Shown: piece by piece, positions 1 through 7,430 of the stretch | Layout: every line of letters begins with the position of its first letter | Position numbering within the stretch: the stretch's first letter is position 1 | From: Ruminococcus sp. | GTDB lineage: Bacteria > Bacillota > Clostridia > Oscillospirales > Ruminococcaceae | DNA: 64,000 bases | Assembly (NCBI GenBank): GCA_020861185.1 | Contig: JAJBSV010000002.1 | Coordinates: 186,001-250,000, forward strand | Direction of reading: 5' to 3' | The notes under the pieces: generated by a model | What the model was told of the DNA's origin: nothing | The model's input: only the letters and a program-made list of their open reading frames with translations | The model's database searches: none | Translations under genes and position numbers: made by a program

Positions 1-2
1 CA

Positions 3-1073
3 TCCTATATCGACACTTATCTTAAAAACAACAACAAGTACCTCAAGAACGAGACGAAGATTCAGTTCACGGACATCGAGGACTGCCTTATCATGGTTTC
101 GAGCTCCTTCTCAACGCAGACCTCATACGAGAATCAGACCAAGAAGGCTATCAACAACAGATTCATATATGATGCGGCTGTTGCGTTTCTGAAGCATCAG
201 CTTGAGGTCTACTTCATCGAGAAGCCGGACGATGCGCAGAAGATTCGCGACCAAGTCTTAATCAACAAGCGCTCGCGTGAGAGCGCCGAAAAGACGAGAA
301 TCAACACAAAGAAGCTCTATGCCGAGAAGCTTGACATGGCGAACATGATCAAGAAGTTCGTCGATTGCAGAACGAAGGACATCTCCCGCCGTGAGCTCTA
401 TATCGTGGAGGGCGATTCGGCGCTCGGTTCTGTAAAGCTCGCAAGAAACGCCGAGTTTCAGGCGGTTATTCCGATTCGAGGCAAAATCCTGAACTGCCTC
501 AAGGCAAGCTACAACAAGATTTTCGAGAGCGAGATTATAACCGACCTGATGAAAGTTCTCGGCTGTGGCGTTGAGATAAAGAGCGCGAAGAATAAAGATT
601 TGTCATCGTTCAATTTAAACAATCTCAGATGGAGCAAGGTCATCATCTGCACCGATGCCGACTATGACGGCTTCCAGATTCGAACCCTTGTCCTCACGAT
701 GATTTACACCCTCTGCCCCACTCTTATCGAAAAGGGATATGTATTCATCGCGGAATCGCCGCTGTATGAGATAAATACGAAGGACAGAACCTATTTTGCA
801 TACGACGAGAGCGAGCGAGCCGAAATCATGAAGATGATTGGCGACAAGAAGTTCACCATCCAGCGCTCAAAAGGACTCGGTGAAAACGAGCCGGACATGA
901 TGTCTCTTACGACCATGAACCCGGAGACGAGGCGACTTATTCAGGTCTCGCCCGACGAGGCTGAGCACACAAAGTTTATGTTTGATATGCTACTCGGAGA
1001 CAATCTGTCCGCAAGAAAAGAATTCATCAATAATAACGGTCACGATTATCTCGAAATGGCTGACATCAGTTAA
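3..1073 (+). CDS. parE: DNA topoisomerase IV subunit B (type IIA), C-terminal part
   Basis: The reading frame is open from the left edge, so the N-terminal GHKL ATPase domain lies outside the window. What remains is the end of the transducer domain plus the TOPRIM domain. The TOPRIM signature is visible as EGDSALGS followed by TDADYDG, whose Glu and Asp residues bind the catalytic Mg2+, and RSKGLGE near the C-terminus is typical of GyrB/ParE. With the next gene it would form the A2B2 enzyme that decatenates or supercoils DNA by ATP-driven strand passage. The stop codon is 14 bp before the partner subunit, so the two are co-transcribed. Assignment to ParE rather than GyrB rests on the adjacent GyrA-like subunit lacking a canonical GyrA box; it is likely, not proven. 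Confidence 0.85.
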   Translation, partial: SYIDTYLKNNNKYLKNETKIQFTDIEDCLIMVSSSFSTQTSYENQTKKAINNRFIYDAAVAFLKHQLEVYFIEKPDDAQKIRDQVLINKRSRESAEKTRINTKKLYAEKLDMANMIKKFVDCRTKDISRRELYIVEGDSALGSVKLARNAEFQAVIPIRGKILNCLKASYNKIFESEIITDLMKVLGCGVEIKSAKNKDLSSFNLNNLRWSKVIICTDADYDGFQIRTLVLTMIYTLCPTLIEKGYVFIAESPLYEINTKDRTYFAYDESERAEIMKMIGDKKFTIQRSKGLGENEPDMMSLTTMNPETRRLIQVSPDEAEHTKFMFDMLLGDNLSARKEFINNNGHDYLEMADIS

Positions 1074-1087
1074 GGGAGGGAGAGAAT

Positions 1088-3334
1088 ATGCCAAGAAAGA
1101 AAAAGCCGACTGAGGACAAGCCGGTCAAGCTTACTGAAAGACAGCGTGATGCCTATATAGGTGGCGCCGGAACGGTCGTTGATGAGCCGATAACCGTCAC
1201 GCTTGAAAAGAACTATATGCCCTATGCGATGAGTGTTATCGTCTCGAGAGCTTTCCCCGAAATCGACGGCTTCAAGCCCTCTCACCGCAAGCTTCTTTAT
1301 ACAATGTACAAGATGGGGCTTCTGACCGGTCCGAGAACCAAATCGGCGAATATTGTCGGTCAGACGATGAAGCTTAATCCCCACGGAGACCAAGCCATCT
1401 ATGAGACTATGGTCCGACTCGCCCGTGGCAACGAAGCGCTCCTGCACCCATATATTGATTCGAAGGGAAACTTCGGCAAAGCGTATTCAAGCGACATGGC
1501 TTTTGCGGCTCCGAGATACACCGAGGCGAAGCTTGAGCCCATCTGCAATGAGCTTTTCGGGGACATTGACAAGGACACCATCAACTTCGTCCCGAACTAT
1601 GACAACACCATGCTCGAGCCGGAGCTTCTGCCGGTCACCTTCCCCTCTATACTCGTAAACTCAAACGTCGGTATCGGCGTTTCGATGGCGAGCTCGGTCT
1701 GCCCGTTTAACTTGCGTGAGCTATGTGAGGCGACAATTAATATCATCCGTGACCCCGATTTTGATGCCCTTGAAGTCATGAAGGGTCCAGACTTTCCCGG
1801 CGGAGGATATATGATTAACGAGCCGGACAAGCTCAGGCAGATTTTCGACACGGGTAGGGGCTCTGTCAAAGTAAGAGCGAAGTATACATTCGATAAAGAA
1901 GCCGGTTGCATCGAGATTACCGAAATCCCGCCGACCACGACGGTTGAGGCTATCATCGAAAAAGTCATCGACCTCGCCAAGAACGGCATGAAGGAAATTG
2001 CCTATATCAGAGACGAAACCGACCTCGACGGCTTGAAGATTGCTATTGACGTCAAGCGTGGAACCGACCCCGACCTTCTCATGAAGAAGCTCTATGCGAA
2101 GACTCCTCTGCAGGACAACTACTCGGCGAACTTCAACATCCTTGTCAACGGCTATCCGAAGGTACTCGGCGTCAACGACATCATAAGAGAATGGATAAAG
2201 TTCCGTGTTGAATGCGTTAAGAGAAGGACCGCTTTCGATTTAAAGAAAAAGAACGAAAGACTGCATTTACTCGAAGGTCTCGAGAAGATACTTCTTGACA
2301 TCGACAAGGCAATAAAGATTGTAAGAGAAACCGAGGAGGAGTCAGACGTTGTCCCGAACCTTATGATCGGATTCTCGATTGATGAGATTCAGGCGGAGTA
2401 TGTCGCTGAAATCAAGCTGAGACACCTGAACCGTGAATTTATCTTAAACCGCTTGGCGGACGTCGAGCAGTTAAAGGCTGAGATTGACGAACTGAACGGA
2501 ATCTTAGGCTCTGAAAGAAAAGTAAAGCTCATCATCATCGACGAGTTAAAGAGAGTTGCCGACAAATACGGTCAGCCGAGAAGAACCGAGATTATCTATG
2601 TTTCCGACGAGCCGCTCCCGAAGGAAGAAAAGACCGTTTCCGATTATCCCTGCAGAGTCTTCCTGACCAGAGAGGGCTACTTCAAGAAGATCACTCCTCA
2701 GTCGCTCAGAATGTCAGGCGAGCAGAAGGTCAAGGAAAACGACGTTATGATGCAAGAGTTCGACACCACGAATTCCGCTGAGCTTCTCTTCTTCACGAAT
2801 TTCCACAACGTCTATAAGACGAAGGTGGCGCAGTTCAGCGACTCGAAGGCGAGCCTCTTGGGCGATTATATCCCCGTCACGCTCAAATTCTCGGAGGGCG
2901 AGACTGTCGTCAGGATGGCTGTAACGCAGAACTACTCGGGATGCCTCTTGTTCGTCTACAAGAACGGCAAGGTCGCGAAAGTGCCGCTTGAATCATATCA
3001 GACGAAGACGAACCGCAAGATGCTCCAGAATGCTTATTCCGACAAGGAAGAGCTTGTCGAAATGCTCGATGTCGGCGAGGGTGCGGATGTTATGCTCCGG
3101 TCTTCGAACGGCAGAGCGATTCTCTTCAACACCGGCATGATTCTCCCGAAGGCGACGAAGAACACCATCGGCGTTCAGGCGATGGCTCTCAAGGCTAAAG
3201 GAAGCTACATCGACTCGGCTGTTATCGTCACCGAAGAGAAGGCTAAGGAGCTCTCGAAGTATCGCACGAAGACGATTCCCGCCGCGGGACCCTTTGCAAA
3301 GGACCTCGAAGACCCGAACCAATACACGCTGTAA
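1088..3334 (+). CDS. parC: DNA topoisomerase IV subunit A (GyrA/ParC family)
   Basis: A 748-residue breakage-reunion subunit of a type IIA topoisomerase. The N-terminal winged-helix/tower region contains MPYAMSVIVSRAFPEIDGFKPSHRK and the strand-cleaving tyrosine in APRYTEAK at about residue 144, which forms the phosphotyrosyl link to DNA. A coiled-coil arm near residues 370-480 precedes a C-terminal beta-pinwheel of degenerate repeats. I do not see the QRRGGKG-type GyrA box that gives gyrase its DNA wrapping, which favours decatenating topoisomerase IV. The start ATG follows a GGGAGGGAGAG ribosome binding site. It lies 14 bp after the B subunit, the usual clostridial parE-parC arrangement. 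The subunit type is an inference from family features. Confidence 0.87.
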   Translation: MPRKKKPTEDKPVKLTERQRDAYIGGAGTVVDEPITVTLEKNYMPYAMSVIVSRAFPEIDGFKPSHRKLLYTMYKMGLLTGPRTKSANIVGQTMKLNPHGDQAIYETMVRLARGNEALLHPYIDSKGNFGKAYSSDMAFAAPRYTEAKLEPICNELFGDIDKDTINFVPNYDNTMLEPELLPVTFPSILVNSNVGIGVSMASSVCPFNLRELCEATINIIRDPDFDALEVMKGPDFPGGGYMINEPDKLRQIFDTGRGSVKVRAKYTFDKEAGCIEITEIPPTTTVEAIIEKVIDLAKNGMKEIAYIRDETDLDGLKIAIDVKRGTDPDLLMKKLYAKTPLQDNYSANFNILVNGYPKVLGVNDIIREWIKFRVECVKRRTAFDLKKKNERLHLLEGLEKILLDIDKAIKIVRETEEESDVVPNLMIGFSIDEIQAEYVAEIKLRHLNREFILNRLADVEQLKAEIDELNGILGSERKVKLIIIDELKRVADKYGQPRRTEIIYVSDEPLPKEEKTVSDYPCRVFLTREGYFKKITPQSLRMSGEQKVKENDVMMQEFDTTNSAELLFFTNFHNVYKTKVAQFSDSKASLLGDYIPVTLKFSEGETVVRMAVTQNYSGCLLFVYKNGKVAKVPLESYQTKTNRKMLQNAYSDKEELVEMLDVGEGADVMLRSSNGRAILFNTGMILPKATKNTIGVQAMALKAKGSYIDSAVIVTEEKAKELSKYRTKTIPAAGPFAKDLEDPNQYTL

Positions 3335-3371
3335 CCCCTTTTGTCGCAATACTGAAAGGAATCCCTCGCAA

Positions 3372-4142
3372 ATGCTCTCTCTCAATCACTTTATATGGAT
3401 AGGAATCTCGGTTGTCCTGATTGTAATTGCACTCACACTTCTGCATAAATACCGACCGCCGATGAAAAACGTTCTGACGGCATGCTGTGTGATGGCGGTA
3501 TTATCCGAGGTTACGAAAGTACTGAGCATGGTGAAGCTCGTCCCGTCGAGCGACGGCTCGATGATGACGCCGTACCTCGAGCTCAACCAGCTTCCGTTCA
3601 ACCCGTGCTCTGTTCAGATTATATTCATATTCATTGCAAGGCTGACGAGTAACGAGAGCATTCGGAGGACAGCACTTGGATTCATGTATCCCACCTGCAT
3701 TGGCGGAGCTGTCGGAGCTATTCTGCTCCCGATAATATTCACCTACAGTATTGACGCTTCGCAGGCGTTCACCCATCCCTTGGGATATCAGTATTTCCTC
3801 TATCACTCGATGCTCCTCGCCTTAGGAGTGTACATTCCGATGTCGAGGGAGGCTCACCTCGGGAGAAGGCAATATGCCACAACAATGGGGCTCTTCTTCT
3901 CGATGGGATTCGCGTCTATCTATATTAACGCGCTTTGTGCTTCTCCCACATATGTCAACGGCGAGCTCATAAGCGTGGACTTTGCGACGAACTTCTTCTT
4001 TACCGGCAGTCAGAGCTGGCTGATGAACTTCACGGACATAAGTCAGTGGCGGCTCTATTTCCTCGGAATAGTGCTTTTCGCCGCCGTGGGAATAACGGCT
4101 GTCTACATTCCCTACATAAGAAAGCCGAAAAAGACGGAATAA
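3372..4142 (+). CDS. YwaF/TIGR02206-type integral membrane protein
   Basis: A 256-residue polytopic membrane protein with about six or seven hydrophobic segments, starting MLSLNHFIWIGISVVLIVIALTLL. The spacing of charged loops (LHKYRPPMKN, LELNQLPFNPCSVQ) and overall length resemble the YwaF/TMEM164-like integral membrane family, whose bacterial members have no firmly established reaction. I chose the ATG at 3372, preceded by GAAAGGA at a suitable distance, rather than an upstream in-frame start that would overlap parC. It follows parC by 37 bp and could be read through from it. A strong inverted repeat follows its stop codon. Function is not known. Confidence 0.7.
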   Translation: MLSLNHFIWIGISVVLIVIALTLLHKYRPPMKNVLTACCVMAVLSEVTKVLSMVKLVPSSDGSMMTPYLELNQLPFNPCSVQIIFIFIARLTSNESIRRTALGFMYPTCIGGAVGAILLPIIFTYSIDASQAFTHPLGYQYFLYHSMLLALGVYIPMSREAHLGRRQYATTMGLFFSMGFASIYINALCASPTYVNGELISVDFATNFFFTGSQSWLMNFTDISQWRLYFLGIVLFAAVGITAVYIPYIRKPKKTE

Positions 4143-4151
4143 AGAATATAT

Positions 4152-4201
4152 CACCCTTTCCCAAAATAAACTTGTACAAAGCTTATTTTAAGGAAAGGGT
4201 G
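4152..4201 (+). promoter_or_regulatory. Inverted repeat that buries the next gene's Shine-Dalgarno
   Basis: CACCCTTTCC (4152-4161) is the exact complement of GGAAAGGGTG (4192-4201), and inside it AAAATAA (4163-4169) pairs with TTATTTT (4183-4189). The only plausible ribosome binding site for the following flippase (AGGAAAGGG) is the 3' arm. No long U-run follows, so it may be a weak terminator for the YwaF-like gene, a translational control hairpin, or both. Confidence 0.6.
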
Positions 4202-4247
4202 TTATTTTACGGGCAGGAAAACAGCACTTAAGGGCTCACTTGTACTT

Positions 4248-5894
4248 TTGGTCTCTGTCGTTATTTCAAGGGCGGCAGGGCTTCTTTTAAAAATTCCGCT
4301 TACAAATCTCTTGGGCGGCACCGGAATGGGATATTATTCGGGAGCGTATGCAGTTTTCATGCCGCTGTATTCTCTGTGTGCGGGAAGCCTGTCTATAGCC
4401 GTGGCGCAGATGGTCTCGGAGAGCTCGGCGTTCGGAAACAGGCGAAGAATGCTTCTTATAAGGCGGCTTTCCGTCATATTCTTCGGGACAATCGGGCTGT
4501 TTCTTACCCTCATTCCTCTGCTGTTTTCGGGCTTCATCGCAGAAAGGCTTATCGGAATCCCCGAGGCGAAGCTGTCGATTATGGCTATTTCGCCTTGCGT
4601 ATTCCTTGGGACGATTACGGCGATTCTTCGGGGATATTACGAAGGGCTCGGAGACATGACGCCGTCGTCGGTGTCGCAGACGGTCGACGCGATTGTGAAG
4701 CTTGCGGTCGGGCTCGGGCTGTCGATGGCGGTGAAGGGCTATGCCGTCGGGCTTTTCGAGACAGGAGAAGCAGTTTTCGGGGTATACTGCTCAACCGAAT
4801 CCGAAGCTATTGAAATTGCTTTGCCGGTTATAGCCTGTGCCGCCGTTCTCGGAACTGCGGCGGCTGACCTTGCGGGAATGCTGAGCCTTTGCATCTTCGG
4901 GAGATTCCGCAGAGACAGGAACGTCATCTGTGATAGACCCGAAAGAGCCGAGCAAAAGGAAATCATCAGACGGCTCGTGAAGCTCTGTGCACCGATTTCG
5001 CTTGCGTCGGTGGTCTCGAGCCTTCTTAACACGATAGATTTGTCGACTATTGTTATGCTGATAGGAAACAGCCTCAGAAATAACCCCGAGCTCTACACGA
5101 CCGAGTATGCCGCCGTGATCGAGAGCGGTGTGAGCCTAAAAGACCTGCCGAGCTTTCTTTATGGGTCATTTACCGGGCTTTCGATGTCGATATTCACGCT
5201 TGCGCCGTCACTCTGCGCCGTTTTCGGGAGAAGCGCGTTCCCGTCGGTTTCCGAGAACAATGCCCGAGGGAACAAAGAAGCGGTTTCAAAAGAAATAAGA
5301 AGAGTGATCTCCCTGTCGCTCTATATTTCGATTCCGGCGGGGATAGGGCTCTGCCTCTATTCGAGGCAGATTCTCGGGCTTATCTTCCCTTCCCGACCGG
5401 CGGAGGTGTCCGTTTCGTGGATGCCTCTGGCGATACTCTCCACTTCAACGGCGTTTATGACCGTCTTGGGGTCTGCCTGCTCGATGCTACAGGCACTCGG
5501 CAGGACGGATATTCCTCTCAAAATTAATCTCGGCGGCGCGATTTTGAAGCTTGCCTTAAACATGATTTTTATCCCGAACAGCAGATATGGGCTTTCGGGG
5601 GCGGCGATGGCGACGGTCGTGTCATATTCGGCGATGTGCATAGCCTCCGTAGTGACTCTTTACCGACTCACGGGCACTAAGCCAAGGCTTTTCTATTCGG
5701 TCGCCATACCGACAATTTTGGGCGTTATTGCCTGCATTTCCTCGACTTATGTCTACAGATATGCAATAACATATTTATCCTTGACAATTTCCCTCTTGAT
5801 TTCTGTTATATTTGCTGTAATAACCTACATTTTGATGGTCGAATTATTGGACATAACCCACAAAAATCGAATTCGAACGCAAATTTTTGAATAA
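4248..5894 (+). CDS. SpoVB/MurJ-like polysaccharide flippase (MATE/MOP superfamily)
   Basis: A membrane protein of about 550 residues with 12-14 predicted membrane segments. It opens with the family signature ISRAAGLLLKIPLTNLLGGTGMGYYSGAYAVF, typical of SpoVB/YabM-like lipid-linked oligosaccharide flippases that move cell-wall or spore-cortex precursors across the membrane. The start is uncertain. The frame is open from 4170 with KTALKGSLVLLVSVV before this point, as expected for the family, but has no ATG, GTG or TTG until TTG 4248, which would cut into the first membrane helix. A GTG at 4199 is in another frame. A non-canonical start or a one-base indel near 4217 is possible. In related clostridia the gene precedes mazG, hup and yabO; here mazG is absent and hup follows directly. 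Confidence 0.82.
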   Translation: MVSVVISRAAGLLLKIPLTNLLGGTGMGYYSGAYAVFMPLYSLCAGSLSIAVAQMVSESSAFGNRRRMLLIRRLSVIFFGTIGLFLTLIPLLFSGFIAERLIGIPEAKLSIMAISPCVFLGTITAILRGYYEGLGDMTPSSVSQTVDAIVKLAVGLGLSMAVKGYAVGLFETGEAVFGVYCSTESEAIEIALPVIACAAVLGTAAADLAGMLSLCIFGRFRRDRNVICDRPERAEQKEIIRRLVKLCAPISLASVVSSLLNTIDLSTIVMLIGNSLRNNPELYTTEYAAVIESGVSLKDLPSFLYGSFTGLSMSIFTLAPSLCAVFGRSAFPSVSENNARGNKEAVSKEIRRVISLSLYISIPAGIGLCLYSRQILGLIFPSRPAEVSVSWMPLAILSTSTAFMTVLGSACSMLQALGRTDIPLKINLGGAILKLALNMIFIPNSRYGLSGAAMATVVSYSAMCIASVVTLYRLTGTKPRLFYSVAIPTILGVIACISSTYVYRYAITYLSLTISLLISVIFAVITYILMVELLDITHKNRIRTQIFE

Positions 5895-5899
5895 AACTC

Positions 5900-5928
5900 T
5901 TGTATTTTTAAAAAAATCAGTGTAAGAT
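5900..5928 (+). promoter_or_regulatory. hup promoter
   Basis: TTGTAT (5900-5905), a 17-bp spacer and TAAGAT (5923-5928) make a good sigma-A type promoter just after the flippase stop codon, giving hup its own start site about 100 nt upstream of its ATG. Confidence 0.65.
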
Positions 5929-5942
5929 AAGTGTATCAAGTT

Positions 5943-6000
5943 GTCGGTGTATGCCGACGCATTTGCGAGTGCAAATACGGTTTATGGATATCGTATTTGC
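5943..6000 (+). promoter_or_regulatory. Two hairpins in the hup 5' leader
   Basis: GTCGG/CCGAC (5943-5958) forms a small stem. GCAAATACG (5971-5979) and CGTATTTGC (5992-6000) form a perfect 9-bp stem with a 12-nt loop, ending about 18 nt before the ribosome binding site. Such structures could stabilise the transcript or autoregulate HU synthesis; this role is inferred. Confidence 0.55.
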
Positions 6001-6030
6001 CATGGCGAAATAATTACGGAGGAAGTCATC

Positions 6031-6300
6031 ATGACAAAAGTTGAATTAGTAAGCAAGGTTGCGGATAAGTCCGGTCTCTCGAAGAAAGATTCCGAGAAGG
6101 CTGTATCGGCTGTAGTTGCCGCAATCACAGAGGCTCTTTCCGAGGGCGAGAAGGTTTCCCTTATCGGTTTCGGCACATTTGAAGTAAGAGAGCGTCAGGC
6201 TAAGGAGGGCATCAACCCCAGAACCGGCGAGAAGATTCAGATTCCCGCAAGAAAGGTTCCCGCTTTCAAGCCCGGCAAGGCTCTTAAGGAGTCCGTTTGA
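6031..6300 (+). CDS. hup: HU-family DNA-binding protein
   Basis: An 89-residue histone-like protein that bends and compacts DNA as a dimer. It begins [20 protein letters not shown] and carries the HU signature [24 protein letters not shown], with the beta-arm residues [10 protein letters not shown] that insert into the minor groove, then the usual FKPGKALKE end. Length and motifs match Firmicute HU exactly. The ATG at 6031 is preceded by GGAGGA with good spacing. An upstream in-frame start would add residues unlike HU and is rejected. It has its own promoter and a strong UUCG-loop terminator, so it is largely monocistronic. The hup-rqcP order is conserved in clostridia. Confidence 0.96.
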   Translation: MTKVELVSKVADKSGLSKKDSEKAVSAVVAAITEALSEGEKVSLIGFGTFEVRERQAKEGINPRTGEKIQIPARKVPAFKPGKALKESV

Positions 6301-6316
6301 TTTTATAACGAAAGAC

Positions 6317-6346
6317 AAAAGCCGACTTCGGTCGGCTTTGTTTTTT
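6317..6346 (+). terminator. hup Rho-independent terminator
   Basis: AAAAGCCGAC, a TTCG tetraloop and GTCGGCTTT followed by GTTTTTT give a textbook intrinsic terminator. Confidence 0.92.
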
Positions 6347-6369
6347 GAGATTAAAAAGGGAGAGATTAT

Positions 6370-6612
6370 ATGAGACTTGACAAATACTTAAAGGTCAGCC
6401 GCCTTATAAAGCGGAGAACCGTTGCCAACGAAGCCTGCGATGCGGGAAGAATCGTGACGAACGGCAAGCCGGCAAGGGCTTCCTATGAAGTGAAGGTCGG
6501 CGACATCATCGAGATCAATCTCGGGAAAAATCCGCTCAAGGTGAGAGTCCTGTCCGTTTCGGAATACGCAACGAAGGAAACCGCTGCGGGACAGTACGAA
6601 ATTATATCCTGA
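6370..6612 (+). CDS. rqcP: S4-domain RNA-binding protein RqcP (YabO)
   Basis: An 80-residue single S4 domain: MRLDKYLKVSRLIKRRTVAN, then DAGRIVTNGKPARASYEVKVGDII. This matches RqcP/YabO, which in Bacillus works with RqcH on stalled 50S subunits carrying peptidyl-tRNA to drive alanine tailing in ribosome quality control. It is distinct from Hsp15 mainly by its short length and its place after hup. The ATG follows GGGAGAGATTAT. In many spore-formers yabP and yabQ follow; here a terminator and a two-component system follow instead, so the sporulation part of the cluster is absent at this locus. Confidence 0.85.
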   Translation: MRLDKYLKVSRLIKRRTVANEACDAGRIVTNGKPARASYEVKVGDIIEINLGKNPLKVRVLSVSEYATKETAAGQYEIIS

Positions 6613-6620
6613 TTCAATCC

Positions 6621-6660
6621 GACCGAGGTCTTAAATAAGCCTCGGTCTTTGAATTTTCTT
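6621..6660 (+). terminator. rqcP terminator
   Basis: GACCGAGG (6621-6628) pairs with CCTCGGTC (6640-6647), followed by the T-rich TTTGAATTTTCTT. Confidence 0.8.
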
Positions 6661-6684
6661 CTGTTTTTTCTGATATTCACCGAA

Positions 6685-6721
6685 ATTTAAGGTAGATTTT
6701 AAGTTGGAATGGTATTATAAT
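6685..6721 (+). promoter_or_regulatory. Promoter with TTAAG direct repeats before the response regulator
   Basis: TTTAAGGTAGATTTTAAG (6686-6703) holds two TTTAAG half-sites 12 bp apart, then TATAAT at 6716-6721. The repeat occupies the -35 region, the usual place for OmpR/PhoB-family activators. A very similar element precedes the VTC gene at 8723-8739, suggesting autoregulation and regulation by this two-component system. Confidence 0.6.
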
Positions 6722-6749
6722 AGTAACAGTAAATAAGGGAGGACAGGAT

Positions 6750-7430
6750 ATGAGACTTCTTCTTGCGGAAGACGAAAAGGCTTTATCAAAAGCGTTGGTT
6801 GCTATTCTGGAAAGAAACAACTACTCGGTCGATGCCGTTTATGACGAGCAGGAAGCGCTCGACTATCTCGAGGCGGACAACTATGACGGGGTGATACTAG
6901 ACATAATGATGCCGAAGGTCGACGGGTTCACCGTCCTCAAAGAAATGAGGGCAAAAGGAAACCAGATTCCCGTTCTCATGCTCACAGCCCGCTCGGAGGT
7001 GAGCGACAAGGTTGCGGGGCTCGACCTCGGGGCGAACGACTACCTCACTAAGCCGTTCAATTCGCAGGAGCTTCTGGCACGAATCAGGGCGATGACAAGA
7101 ACCTCGACCCAGCATCAGAGCTCGCAGATAAAATTCGGAAACGTAACTCTGGACAGAGCCACTTTTGAGCTCTCAACTCCTTCGGGAAGCTTAAGACTTG
7201 CCAACAAAGAGTTCCAGATGCTCGAGTTCCTCATGAGCAACCCGCACACCATTATCCCCTCCGAGAGATTCCTCGAGAAAATCTGGGGCTATGACAGCGA
7301 ATCGGAGATAAACGTCGTCTGGGTTTATATCTCCTACCTGCGAAAGAAGCTTGACGCACTCAAGGCGAACATCCAGATCAAGGCTGTCAGAAACGCAGGC
7401 TACTCTTTGGAGGAGATTCCCGATGATTAA
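6750..7430 (+). CDS. OmpR/PhoB-family response regulator
   Basis: A 226-residue transcription factor. The receiver domain (about 1-115) has the acidic pair in LLAEDEK, the phospho-acceptor Asp51 in VILDIMMPKVDG, the switch Thr in LMLTARSE and the Lys in YLTKPF. A linker leads to a winged-helix DNA-binding domain (about 128-223) ending VWVYISYLRKKLD...VRNAGYSLEE. Its stop overlaps the start of the kinase gene by 8 bp, so the two are translationally coupled. Binding to the TTAAG direct repeats at its own promoter and at the VTC promoter is inferred from their similarity. The signal is unknown. Confidence 0.93.
   Translation: MRLLLAEDEKALSKALVAILERNNYSVDAVYDEQEALDYLEADNYDGVILDIMMPKVDGFTVLKEMRAKGNQIPVLMLTARSEVSDKVAGLDLGANDYLTKPFNSQELLARIRAMTRTSTQHQSSQIKFGNVTLDRATFELSTPSGSLRLANKEFQMLEFLMSNPHTIIPSERFLEKIWGYDSESEINVVWVYISYLRKKLDALKANIQIKAVRNAGYSLEEIPDD

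Noticed and set aside
4199-4231. GTG-started short ORF before the flippase as a leader peptide
   Set aside because: Only ten codons with no amino-acid bias and no terminator after it; better explained as the out-of-frame end of a shadow frame or a disrupted start of the flippase itself.
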